Shown: one piece after another, positions 35,031 to 45,902 of the stretch | Numbering within the stretch: position 1 is the stretch's first letter | Layout of the letters: each line of letters starts with the position of its first letter | Origin: Gnetum montanum | Lineage: Eukaryota > Streptophyta > Gnetopsida > Gnetales > Gnetaceae | Assembly: GCA_015680685.1 (NCBI GenBank) | Contig: MNCI01003080.1 | Coordinates: 157,396-221,395 of the forward strand | Direction: 5' to 3' | Length of the DNA: 64,000 nt | The notes under the pieces: generated by a model | Told to the model about the DNA's origin: nothing | Databases searched by the model: none | The model's input: only the letters and a program-made list of their open reading frames with translations | Position numbers and translations under genes: made by a program

Positions 35031-36739
35031 TCTGCAATCACACAGGGCCAATCGTTAGTAAGGTTGGTACCAAAGTTAGGTTATACCTTACTGCTTGCCT
35101 TAATAGATTTACTTTATTTCTGTGTAATGTTAATTATTGGAAGAACATGTCCCTGAAAGATTATAATGTTGAGTCCTTTTTGCTTAGGTGGCTTCCAAAT
35201 TTAATTTTCTGGTATAGCTAAGGGGATGAAATTGTTTTTGACACATTTTATTCTTAATTTTACAACTAATTACCCTTAAAGATGTCCTTCAGTGATGATG
35301 AATTTCAAAAAATTTATGGGCTATTCAGCATGTGCCTCTCCCCCACGACTAAGCTGAACACTCCGGGTTCAAGTAGGTTCAAATGGAATGAAAATCAGAG
35401 TACTAGCGAGCAATTTATGGATATGAAAGCAAGGGACACGCAATCGTGAGTCATGGAGAGGAATTTGAAAAACTTCCCCTATGTGAACAATTGCAAATGA
35501 TGTTGATTAGCACAGGGGGGTCACGTATATATATTTTCGTTGAAGTTAGGGCACTTAGAGAATGTACCGAATTTTTAATATTTCTTTGAAATTAAATGAT
35601 GTAAACTAAGGACATCTGGACGATTGTGAAGGGGTTCCAGGGGTAATTCAACTAGTTTTGAAGGCACGAAAATTATGATAGTGTGGAATTTATCAATAAG
35701 GACCTCGGATGGTAGAGAAAAAAGGCTATGTGATGGTTCATAGGAACGTTGAAATTCGGAGGGATAGTAATAAGGGGAAGAATATCATAAACAATACACT
35801 GAGGGTAATAAATGATGTGTGTGAGCTGTGTCATAAGTGAAAATTACAAAAGATTACACAAGTGGGTCCTCCCCAAAGCAAGTTCCAACCTATAATGCCC
35901 TTATGTAACCACAATTAAAAGTGTCTGTGGGCACTCGAAGGGTTAAATGTAATCCACACTAATTCCACAAAACACACACATGTAACTATCACCGAAATGA
36001 GGTAAGAATTCTACGTTACACACGACACAAGCTACAATTACACGAATAGTGAGATGAGACGAAACATAGAAGGGATCGTAGAGATTGGATCATGAGGTAA
36101 CTGACCCAGGGCACAGTGAATCCTGCATGAAAAGCATGATTAACGTGTCATTAACCTGTCATTCCAAAATTAGGACCAAGTCCATTCCTCTGATCAGTGA
36201 CATCGCATTATTTCATCCCATGATGAGCAACTATGAGAGTACCATAACAACAAGGCGTACGATCACTTGGCATTTTATTCAAGGGAGGAGTGATTTTTGT
36301 TTTATGGCACTTCCCCTTTTTTTTCTCTTCTCATTTTTTTTAATACTGAATCTAGAGAAGCCGCCAACCATCAGGCATGGATGCATGTCTTTCCAGTGGG
36401 ACCCCCTAGAACAGCATTGGATTTTTGAGTGCCCATTTGATTACTCTTACTCCCATTTTCCATTAGATCTACAAGGATCTTAGTACAACCACGTTGCATG
36501 ACAACTCCCACAAACGTCACCAAAGAGAATCTGCAAGTCCCNGATAACATAGAACACACCTCAACCAACGAGCCACATGAGTGTTTTATTCGTAGATGAG
36601 ATTACTTATAAAAACATAAAAAGAAAAAAAGACAAAAAGATAAAATAAGAAATTGAAAAATGAAAAACTGGAAAAAAAAAAGTTGTAAAATTAAAGAAAA
36701 TGAAAAGTATTTATTAATTCTTCTTTCTATTAGAATGGG
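35031..36739 (-). other. Non-coding 3' interior of element E
   Basis: Matches the equivalent region of element A (6669-8042) for long stretches, including the GGGGAGGACCCAC and ATAAGGGCAT block near 35860-35900. Open frames such as 36085-36483 on the plus strand are antisense by-products. One unresolved base is at 36542. Confidence 0.55.
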
Positions 36740-38711
36740 GGATATCCCTCATAGCTAAACAGTTGAGGATGGCAAGGATTAATAAATGACAGTGGGGATC
36801 CTTGCATGTTGGAAATATTGGAACTTGGCCGTACTTACCCCATCGAGGTTCACACACCTAATTGTAGTAAGCATAGTGGGGCAATTTATACGATGTAGTT
36901 CCCGGATAGCGAGTTGGCCCACTATGATATTTTGGACCATTAGATGGTATGCAAGGATCGGGAAGATGCCTTCCATGGCTATGTTCATTGGGCCATATTG
37001 TTGTTGGAGTGTGAGTTGGTGGCCCTAATGAAGTAACATGAGGCATTGGGTTCGAAGATAAGGGTGCACCATAGGGTTGGACTTGTGCTAAGTTGGAGGG
37101 CATAGTGGCCCTGAAATTATGTTGTCCCTTCCTAGGGTCATTTCTAAAGAAGGGGCACCTTCGATGTTGTTGAGGTCTCTCACTATTGTTGGAAGTAGTA
37201 GCACAAGTAATGTTCATGGGTTGTTGTTGTGGTGTAGGCACCTTAGGAACAGTTGGTGGCAATGTAGAAGGAGGGAAAAAATGAGAATGTTGAAAGTTAG
37301 GAGGAGTATAAGGTGCACAAGGGGGTGATTGTGTTGATGGCATGGGCTGATAGTATTGAGGAGAATGGTACTGTCGTGAGACAAAGTGCGTTGGCCCAGT
37401 TGGAGAAACAGGATGTTGAACAAGATAAGCATTTGGGTTCAGATTATACGAAGGGTGTCTCTAGTTTAGTGGTGGTCTCCCCCACGACTGAGATTGTTGC
37501 CACTGTGATCGAACACAGTATCTCTGTACGAACTCTGGATGTAACGTGTTTCCCCAATGCTCATGTAAATGTAACAACATTGGGCATTGGCCCTTGGGGT
37601 GATCGTATAGGCATATGTTGCATTCATACGTATGATTGGCAATTGAGCTCTTATTTTCCTTATCCCTTCTTTCCAATTGTCTAATGTTTTGTCCTGCTTC
37701 TTGGGTTTTCAAAACTCTATCCCCAATAATATCGATAAATTCTCCACACTTTTTATACGTCCATTCCAACATCTTATTGATCTTTGCCTCGACTTCTTAT
37801 TATGATTGTTGTATTGGCAAAGATGATTCTTTCTCCTTGTGATAGGTTGATTTCTCCTTTTTATGATCATGGACCTTTCTTAAGTTGAGATTTTGGTCCC
37901 GTTGATGTTTTTCAACACTCTCCCATCTAGCCATTTCTCCTTCTTCTTTTGCTACCCACTTAATAAGTTCTTGAACTTGATGGGTTCGTACTTCATATAG
38001 TTGACCTTGGGCATACATCCCTAGGGTTTCTCTTGTTGCATTACGTAGCCCATCAATGATATGGTACATTAGCCTTTCCCTGGAGAACCCATGGCCTGGG
38101 CAGTTGTTTAACAGTGCATAATATCTTTCTAAGGCCATGTCCAAGGGTTCATGTTATGCTTGTTTTCATCCTTGGATTTGTTTCCTCAAGGCTGACACTC
38201 TTGAGTAGGTTTGATATTTTTCATTAAAGAGTTCTACCATTTTTGACCAACATCATATTGAATTTGGTTTTAACGATCTATACCATACTTTTGCTTGGCC
38301 AACGAGTGTCATGGAAAAGAGCTTAAGTTTTTGCCACCCGTTATCAATGTTGTTCCATGTACACGCATCGTAGAAGGCTTGTAAATGTTGATGCAAATCT
38401 AAGTCATAGCCTCCTGAAAAATTGGGAAAGTTGTTTAAATTGAGCCTAGGTAGACAGCTCTCTTTACGATGCCTACGGGAGATTCGAACAGCCTCTTGTA
38501 TTTGTGTTAGGCTTGTAGTGGCCAGTGGGGGTTCATTGTCATCGAGTAAGTTATGCTTTCGTGCATTGGTATGATGTTGCCTTTGTTTATGTTTATAAGA
38601 AACCCCCACCTCAGATTGCGTACTCCAATCTTCATTGTCATATAATTCGTCAGTTCTCCAATGAATTTCTTCATTAGGTATGGCATAATCATAGTCTTGT
38701 AGGAGAGGCAT
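36740..38711 (-). pseudogene. Degenerate Gag polyprotein of element E
   Basis: The minus-strand ATG at 38711 (MPLLQDYDYAIPNEEIHWRTDELYD) starts a Gag broken by several stops into open pieces 38711-38253, 38144-37800, 37772-37461 and 37343-36858. Gag domain blocks are FSGGYDLDLHQHLQAFYDAC, GWQKLKLFSMTL and LLNNCPGHGF. A charged linker and coiled-coil-like segment follow. The zinc-knuckle-like CNICLYDHPKGQCP (CX2CX3HX4C) is intact near 37620. A long Pro/Gln/His-rich tail ends the protein. It is close to the Gag of element A; the element B Gag is more distant and carries a protease in addition. Confidence 0.8.
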
Positions 38712-38852
38712 GGTTGTGAAGCTATGTGTGAAGTTGTATGTGACTTTTTGTAATTATTTCTCCCTAAAAGATATATCGTTAATTCCTATACAGCGACCTT
38801 GTATGATATAACTAATCTAGATAGCTAGCACCGTCCCCGGCAACAGCACCAA

Positions 38853-39684
38853 TGATGAGTGGCGAGGTACCCCTACACTCAACCATACAAATACGAGTGT
38901 TACACGCGCGATCCGGTGGAACTCCGTAGACGAACTAGTTGTGACATCTAGATAGTTAGCCTTAGGTCGCAGTTCACTGTCTTCCCACCTAGACTAGTAT
39001 TATCTCTGTCACGTATGGTTTAGTCTAGAGTGAGGTGTATGATGTGGTTTCTAATCTAACACTACTCCTGAAGGTAATGGAAAGTAATATTCACTAATCT
39101 AGGAGAGAGAGTGTGAGAGAATCTAAACTAGCCTAAATGCGATGAGCATATGTTCCTTGATTATCCATACACATCTTGGACTTCGTGCACAACTACTACT
39201 GGGATTACCAAGCGCAAATCCTAGGTACGCTACTGGGATACCAAGTAGTCAAACTTAAATGCTCGTAATTAAGTCGTACTCATTCTGTGTTTTAACATGA
39301 GATAAGGGTGAGAAGATATTAACAAGGAAAGCAGTAAATAACAATTAATTAAATGATTAATCTAGGTGAATGCTGCAATGATGAAGTAATCTCAATCTTT
39401 ATTTTCGGTCATGTGCGTGTCCAAGTACGTCACACTCAAATAAAGGATACCGTACAATTACAATCACCACATTGCGGGCATACACTGAGAGGAAAAGGGA
39501 GAGAAAGAAATTAAAATGATTAAACTAAAACTGACTAACTTCCTAATGATCTATGATATCTAACTCTTCTGTCTACCTCTTATTTATAGATGAGGAGACA
39601 GGTTATGATATCGCGAGTGTGATATCGTGGGTGCGTTATCGTTGGGTGTGATATCGTGGCTGTCAACAAATTCATGACTCATCA
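38853..39684 (-). repeat. 5' LTR of element E
   Basis: Plus-strand start TGATGAGTGGCGAGG, end CATGACTCATCA. It is about 80 bp shorter than the partner LTR because fewer GATATC units are present at 39605-39660. Confidence 0.9.
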
Positions 39685-39689
39685 GCATG

Positions 39690-40600
39690 TAAAACATTAA
39701 TTCCAAAGCATTCAAGGATAGCTTGAATCACTAGTGTAAATCCCTTATTTAAGCAACTAAATCCAATAATCTGCAGAAATATATATCATGAAGTGGTATC
39801 TTTTGATAGGAATTTATAAAAATCATCAAGTAAAATAAATTAAAAAGTTTCAAAATTCTTTAGTATTTTCCATCTTCAAATTATTTCTTACTAAAAAATT
39901 TTATGTTGCAATAACTCCGTAAAAAATCCTCAATATTGAAAAACCACTAAGAAAATTTACTACACCTACTATAAATATCATCTACTCATCTATAAATTTT
40001 TGCAAGTGAAAAAGATTCAAATAAGACTATTATAACAATGCAATCAACTACAGTTACCAAATTAAAAAGGTTAGCTTAAAAAGCTATATAATCATCCCAA
40101 ATAACCAAATAACAATTTCATCAATTTTTGAGATACATCTCATTTTAGAAGAACAAGTTGTGTTAATAGTACTATGTACTTTAGAAGGGTTGATTTCACT
40201 ATTGTATAAATATTACTTTGTACTTGATGATTCTCACACAAACTTTTATTGAGTTGACAATAAGTTATCTGGTGTTTTTTCGTTCTCTCTAATATTTCAT
40301 TTTTTGTTTTTAAGCATTGATGTTTTCATTTTTGCTTTCTTGGAAATTTTAGTTTTCTATTTTTTTAGCAAATGGCAAACATAGCTATTTAATAGAAAAC
40401 TGGTAAGCATAGCTATTTAACTTACTATAACTTATACTTTCTTCTACTTGTAACTTGGAAATTACCAAAGTTAAGAGCTATTCTCTTATACTTTATTTTG
40501 GGCATTACTAAAGTTAAGCACTATAAAATCAAAAGAGACTGTATTACTAAAGTCATGCACCAAAAAATCAAAAGAGACTATGCTATAAATGTGTGTTTGT
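39690..40600. other. AT-rich stretch, no gene recognised
   Basis: Its left edge continues the minus-strand sequence at 33183 interrupted by element E. The rest is AT-rich, with no frame above noise. Short direct repeats (agctatttaa, agttaagcac) are scattered near 40380-40560. Confidence 0.5.
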
Positions 40601-40619
40601 TGTTCAGAGTAAAAAGAAG

Positions 40620-40860
40620 ATAAATGTGAGTTTGTTGTTTAAAGTAAGAGAAGCTTTGTCTTGTGGATGTTTTCATTCATATTGAGGCTTTGTCCTATGG
40701 ATGTTTTCCTTCACATTGAAGAGAAGCTTTGTGTTGTAGATGTTTCCCTTCTCATTGAAGAGAAGCTTTGTCTTGTGGATGTTTCCCTTTACATTGAAGA
40801 GAAGCTTTGTCCTATGGATGTTTCCCTCCACATTGAAGGGAGGGTTGTGTGTTCTATTTT
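40620..40860 (+). repeat. 39-bp tandem repeat, frame-preserving
   Basis: About five units of AGAAGCTTTGTC(T/C)T(G/A)TGGATGTTT... with CATTGAAG between. The period of 39 bp is a multiple of three, so one plus-strand frame (40661-41086, 141 residues) repeats the 13-residue motif EEKLC(L/P/V)(V/M)DVSL(H/Y/L)I. The same frame then runs into unrelated sequence. No start context, homology or splice signals support a gene, so I treat it as a repeat, but the frame is open throughout. Confidence 0.6.
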
Positions 40861-40919
40861 TTCTACAAATCCTTGGGAGGGTTATGTGTTCTATTTTTCT
40901 GTATATGCTCAGGTTCTAT

Positions 40920-41270
40920 TATTTTCCAAACAACTTTTCCATGAATTAGGGCACAAAGCTAATACTTTGTTTTTGTGGTTTTGCCATCCCAATAACTTTG
41001 CCATGTACTATCCTGTTTTCCAAAGAACTTTGCCATCCAACAAATTTGACATGTACTATCTAGTTTTCCAAAAAACTTTGCCATAAATTAGTGCACAAAA
41101 TTGTTTCTATATTTTCCCCAACAACAACTTTACCATCAACTATCTAATTTTCCAAACAACTTTGCCATGAATTACCGCCCAAAGTTGTTTTGCCATGAAT
41201 GAGCATCCAAAGTTGTTTTTGACAATTTCCAACAACTTTGCCATGCACTATCCACAAAGTTTGTGATGAC
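40920..41270 (+). repeat. Degenerate repeat of CAACTTTGCCATGAATTA units
   Basis: The words TTTTCCAAACAACTTTGCCAT, GCACAAAGTTGTTTT and their variants recur about every 60-80 bp, immediately downstream of the 39-bp repeat. No coding interpretation. Confidence 0.55.
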
Positions 41271-41289
41271 CATTCTATATGCATATTTC

Positions 41290-42420
41290 ACATATTACAG
41301 AAAAACATAAAACATAGTAATATGATTTGTTTTTTTATCTAAAAAACCCAATTACAATCAATCATATAGTCACCCATAACAATAATAGGTAACAATTAAC
41401 CGAAAAAGCTATCATGATCAAATAGCCCCTAACATTCAAATTTTTCTCATGCAAAATACCAACACTTTATTAACATGTTACTTTTTTGCTTTTTAAAAAT
41501 TTCAAACCAAAAAAATTACTCAACTTTTCTAAAATAATTATAACAAAAGTGTGCTATTGGTGTGTCCCTTGATGCCTCCAACTTCAATATATTATTATCA
41601 GTTTTCTTTCTTTCCTTCTTAAGATGCAATGATATACCTGATATACAGAAAAGTAGTGCAGTCACCATAGAAAATAACAAAAAAAAAAAAAAGAATTGCA
41701 ATCACTACATGAATAACACATAAAAGAATTGCAATCAATACATAATTAACACAAAAAGAATTACAATCATCACATGAATAACATAGAAAAAAACATGCAA
41801 TCACCACAGAAGTACAATGAATAACACACTACTTGAGTACATAATACATTACATGAATAGCAAAATATCAATTCAAAATATTATTGTAATCACACATGAA
41901 TAACACAAAGAGTAAGAAGTGCAATAACTATATGAATAACAGACTACACAAAAGGAAGGAAGATTGATTAATACAAATTTAGTTTAAAATATTATTGTGT
42001 AATCTCCACATGAATAACATAGAAAAGAAGTGCAATCACTATATAAATAACATAATACATAGAAGAGTGCGATAGATAGAAGAGTGCACAAAAGATTGTC
42101 ATATACTTGGTACCAACATCTTCCATGCTAGCATGGGGCCATGATTAATAAGTTCCAATCCCATAACAATTAGAAATTTTATAATTATTTGTAATGGTAA
42201 TATAGGTAAAGCAAGTTAAACTCAACAAGTTGGTGTAGTGAGTGGCAGTTATTAACCAAGAAAGGACAAGGTGACAAAGGGCTACTTAGCTTAATGCTTA
42301 TCCCGAATACGTTAAAAACCATAGTATTACATTAAAAACGTTAAAAACCATAGTATTACATTAAAAAAAAGGGGGGTCACCAAGCAAATACGATTCTATA
42401 AGTTGGCATCGATATGAGTC
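41290..42420. repeat. AT-rich stretch with 30-33-bp degenerate repeats
   Basis: Between about 41690 and 42060 the unit GCAATCAC(T/C)ACATGAATAACA with AAAAGAATT spacers recurs. At 42308-42362 the unit ACGTTAAAAACCATAGTATT is tandemly duplicated. No gene is recognised. Minus-strand frames of about 60 codons here reflect the repeat. Confidence 0.6.
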
Positions 42421-43760
42421 TATTATTTTATTTTGGATCTTTCAATATTGACCATGGATATGCCTTTAACTGCAAATATAAACATAAACATGCCCCCAAC
42501 AACCCAGCCCAACTGCCTCGGGTCTCCCCCATGGCCTTGATCCTTCTTCCCTCCTTTTCTCGCTGCCGATTGATCCGGTACGCGACCCAAAAGTTTTCTA
42601 AAAGCACACAAAGGAATTTCCCATGCAAAGTTGATTTCTTCTTGCCATACATTTTTTTTTTTGGTTAACGAACAGCCTGCGATGTGCACGATGCTAACGG
42701 CGCTATGGGAGGCTATATGTTGGTTGTTAGAATCTGCTAAAATGGCTTGTTTGGCTTTCTGGCTAAACCGCAATCCACGCTGCAGTTTCTCTGTGCACAA
42801 TCATTCATCACGGCAGTTCCTCAAACGTTAGTTATGGCTGGATAATGTCAAGTTGAAGGCAGCAGGCCGTTGGAAACATTGCCTGGCGCAGTCCGCAGAG
42901 AGTAAAAGTTAAGGTTGCTGGTCCACTCCTTGTTGGTGCTGTGGATATGGGCATTGGCTTGGCGTTGAGCCTGCCATTTGGTGCTTCAATGGCGTAAGAA
43001 ACGTGAATCTGGTGATTGAGCAAGCAATGGTGTGATGCGTGTGGCAACGTGAAATGAGGCGATAGCACCAAGTGTTATTGAGAGGAGAGGTGCTAGCAAT
43101 TGCATCACTAGCACCAGCACAAGGCATAGCATGGCCAACAATCTTGGCCACAGCCTTCAGGGCTTGTACAGTCCTGCTTGCCATGCCTCTACCGTTGATA
43201 CTGCCGTTACACGTTTCTTTGCTGTGCGTGGGTGGTAGATGCGGCCATTTTCCGCACAGAAGCATGTATAAGGTGATCATGGGGCAACAGCCTCTCCAAT
43301 GGTGGTTTGCATCGGCAGTAACGTTCACACCGGTGGTGGATCATGGGGCAACAGCCTCTAGCGGGTGATGCTGGTTTGCATCAGTAGTATCGTTCACATG
43401 GGTGCTAGTTGACATGAAGGTGGCAACTTGTATGGTGATAAGTGGCAAACACAAAATGCACATGGCAGTGCAGAAATGCTATGTGTCTTGTTGTACATGG
43501 GCTTGCACTGCCTACAACAGCGTTTGCAGAGCGACATGTGGCATAGGCCAGTGTGCGCCTCTATCCGGCTCATGCAACCATTATGTGGCCTAACCATTAT
43601 GTGGCCTACATTGCGTTGGGTGGTGATAGCTATTGTTACATGGCCAAAGGCCTCTAGTTTATGTTTCTCTTCTATTATATTAGAGAAGGAATGGAAATAT
43701 TCTTTTCAGTTACATTTTCACTACAATTTAATCATGTATAGATTTGTGTGGAAGTAGAGG
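42421..43760. other. GC-richer segment, no assignable gene
   Basis: Base composition rises sharply over about 42840-43640 and many overlapping frames of 60-140 codons appear on both strands, but none shows a recognisable domain or consistent coding texture. A block of about 70 bp (GATCATGGGGCAACAGCCTC ... GTTCACA) is tandemly duplicated at about 43276-43400, and ACCATTATGTGGCCTA is doubled at 43577-43608. It may be part of a repeat element or a decayed gene. Confidence 0.4.
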
Positions 43761-44760
43761 AGGCAAAGAAAGACAAGGGGCCAAACCAGCCCTAATAAAT
43801 CGGGGAGTAGATTTGATAATCAGATGTTACAGACTTGTCAAAGGAGGTGTGCTTCTTGCAGACATGGCCACACAAGGCTACACAAGGAGTTGTTCTGTTT
43901 GGTGCTTATTTCTAAGCTAAGTCTTTACTTATCTTGCTATTTTTAAAATTTCTATAACTCAACTTTGATCTATGTTGTGTGATTTAAACACAAAGCGTGT
44001 GTTTCTTCAAAACTCTAGTTAATCTTTGTTCAAGTTTACATATGTTTCATGCTTTTCATTTTATGTTTCATTAATGCACGAGTCTCCTCGTTGAAATTTT
44101 AAAGCGAACAGTTGTTTCTCTACCAACTTATTTTCGAACTGTTATTTACCTATTAAAGTTATTTAATTTACCTACACTATTAAATGTCATGTTTTACAAA
44201 ACACCACATTGCCCTTCCAATTGAGATTATTCCCAAGTTTCCATACCCATATGAGAGACATCTTAGGCAATAGTTTTTTAAAACAAGTTTTGTGGGTGTT
44301 GATGTGCTCAAAATTTATGCACCAACACCCTTTTTGACGTTAAAAGGAGGACCTATTTTGTTTCTTGTACCTATTTCTATTTCTGTTGACATTTATGCTA
44401 GGAAGAGGTGCAGTGTTTTGAGATACTTTGAGTGTTTTTGATAATTGGGAGCGTAACAGAAGCATTGGAGTTGGAAAAAGATAGTGAACTTGGACTCGTT
44501 TGAGGATGAACAAAACTTAAGGGAGGTAGATTGTCATGTCCCCATTCCCAAATAATGCTGCTGCATAATGAAGATGGTGTCTCTTCATAATAAGTGATTA
44601 TTGTTATCATAACAAGACCCAATAGAGAAGTTGTAATTGAGACTTGAAAGGGTGCATTGTAATAACAAATGTGTTTCATGAGGTAACCTTTGGGGGTTTA
44701 ACCTAAGGCATCTATACCCAGGCTTAGAGGTTGTGCCAATATGGAGTGGTAGAGCTTGTA
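43761..44760. other. No gene recognised
   Basis: Moderately AT-rich sequence with short frames only; no LTR ends, RNA gene or domain seen. It lies just left of the segmental duplication. Confidence 0.5.
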
Positions 44761-45134
44761 CAGGCACTAGTATTTAAATTTGCTACAACCTTATGGTGGC
44801 ACCACCTGAGTGACATTTTGAAGATTTTACCAAGAACATATTTTAAAAATTTATTTTTACTTTTTAAATCCTATAAGACATTTGAAGTTGATTTTAGATA
44901 TAATAAAGCTTCTCCATTTTCACATTTCTAGAATTCAAACTCACAAGCAAGCAATGACAACCAATCACGAAAGTATTTAAAATGCAGCTAATATGGTTCA
45001 CTTTCCAAACCGATTCACTTTCAAAGTTACTTTTTATATTAAGGATGTCTATTGTAGCCTGGAATTTATTTTGTTGTAATCTGTTGTAAAATTATCCAAA
45101 AAAGATCCTTTGTATGAAGGAATCAATCACCATA

Positions 45135-45205
45135 ACACTAGTGGTCTAGTGGTAGAATAGTACCTTGTCATGGTGCAGACCTGGGTTTAATTCCTGGCTG
45201 GTGTA
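45135..45205 (+). pseudogene. Decayed tRNA-Gly gene, left copy
   Basis: 71 bases aligned to plant tRNA-Gly(GCC). The D-arm TGGTCTAGTGGTAGAATAGT is intact. The anticodon loop reads TTGTCAT instead of CTGCCAC, and the T-arm reads CCTGGGTTTAATTCCTGG. The differences are almost all C-to-T or G-to-A, as expected from methylated-cytosine decay. The anticodon would now read GTC. The acceptor ends (ACACTAG / CTGGTGT) still pair partly. It is a pseudogene, not a working tRNA. Confidence 0.75.
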
Positions 45206-45902
45206 ACTTTCCTTTTTCGCTTTCTACATTTTTATAAAAAATTGCCAGGCAAAAATTTCTTATTGCAAAATTCTCTTGGCTTCAAGCTCTTTCTTTGCTT
45301 TCTGCATTAATAAAAAATTTCAGGGTCAAAATTTCAGCAAAATTTCACCTGGCTTTGGCTAGGCAAAGTTATATGTGTTTCATCTTCACTTTACAAGGAC
45401 TGCTGAATTTCCATAATTGTTTTGTCCATTTCATCACACAGTGTTATACCTCCCAAAAGTCATCCTCCGTCTCACAACACTTTCGTGTGGATTCGTTAGA
45501 AACTAAAACTGAAAACAATTATATCATGACTACGAATACCTTCATCAGAGCAAAATATATCAGAGAGAAAAATATCTGAAAAAGAATCCATCCTTAAACA
45601 ACCAGGATGGGGAGGAGCCAAAGAAAACCAAGCTGTATTTTATTTTGTTATGTTCTTTACATTTATCAAATCAGGCAATATCTTAACTTTATTTACATTA
45701 ATCAAATAAGGTATCAGAAAGGGATTGAGTGATGGTATGATTTAAGTAATGGTATGATGTTGGGTTTAAACGCAGACAAATTAGATTTCTTTATTTTTGA
45801 AAACCATACCATCCAAATTAGCTTTCCTAAATCTTCTCATACCTAAATGAATGACTTAAATCAAATCTTTTCTCTAAACATGATCAAAACTGAACTAATT
45901 TT

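Larger units (their letters stand above)
33184..39684 (-). mobile_element. LTR retrotransposon E, Gag-only, GATATC family
   Basis: Minus-oriented two-LTR element of 6,501 bp. The 5' LTR is 38853-39684 (832 bp) and the 3' LTR 33184-34094 (911 bp). The target duplication GCATG (33179-33183 and 39685-39689) is perfect. The primer site next to the 5' LTR (minus strand, 38851 downward) reads TGGTGCTGTTGCCGGGG, close to the tRNA-Asp 3' end. The polypurine tract TGTGGGGGTC abuts the 3' LTR. The interior encodes a broken Gag and, near the 3' end, a 169-residue accessory frame. There is no protease, reverse transcriptase or integrase. It is closely related to element A. The LTR length difference comes mainly from the number of GATATC units. 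Confidence 0.93.

Noticed and set aside
36085-36483. 132-codon plus-strand frame inside element E
   Set aside because: Antisense to the non-coding 3' interior of a minus-strand element; the same region in element A is broken by stops.
42423-43757. Several frames of 60-140 codons in the GC-rich segment
   Set aside because: They overlap on both strands, share no domain with known families and follow base composition.
45206-45600. Dicistronic tRNA-Gly/snoRNA gene as known from other plants
   Set aside because: I searched downstream of both tRNA-Gly relics for box C (RTGATGA) and box D and found no suitable pair.
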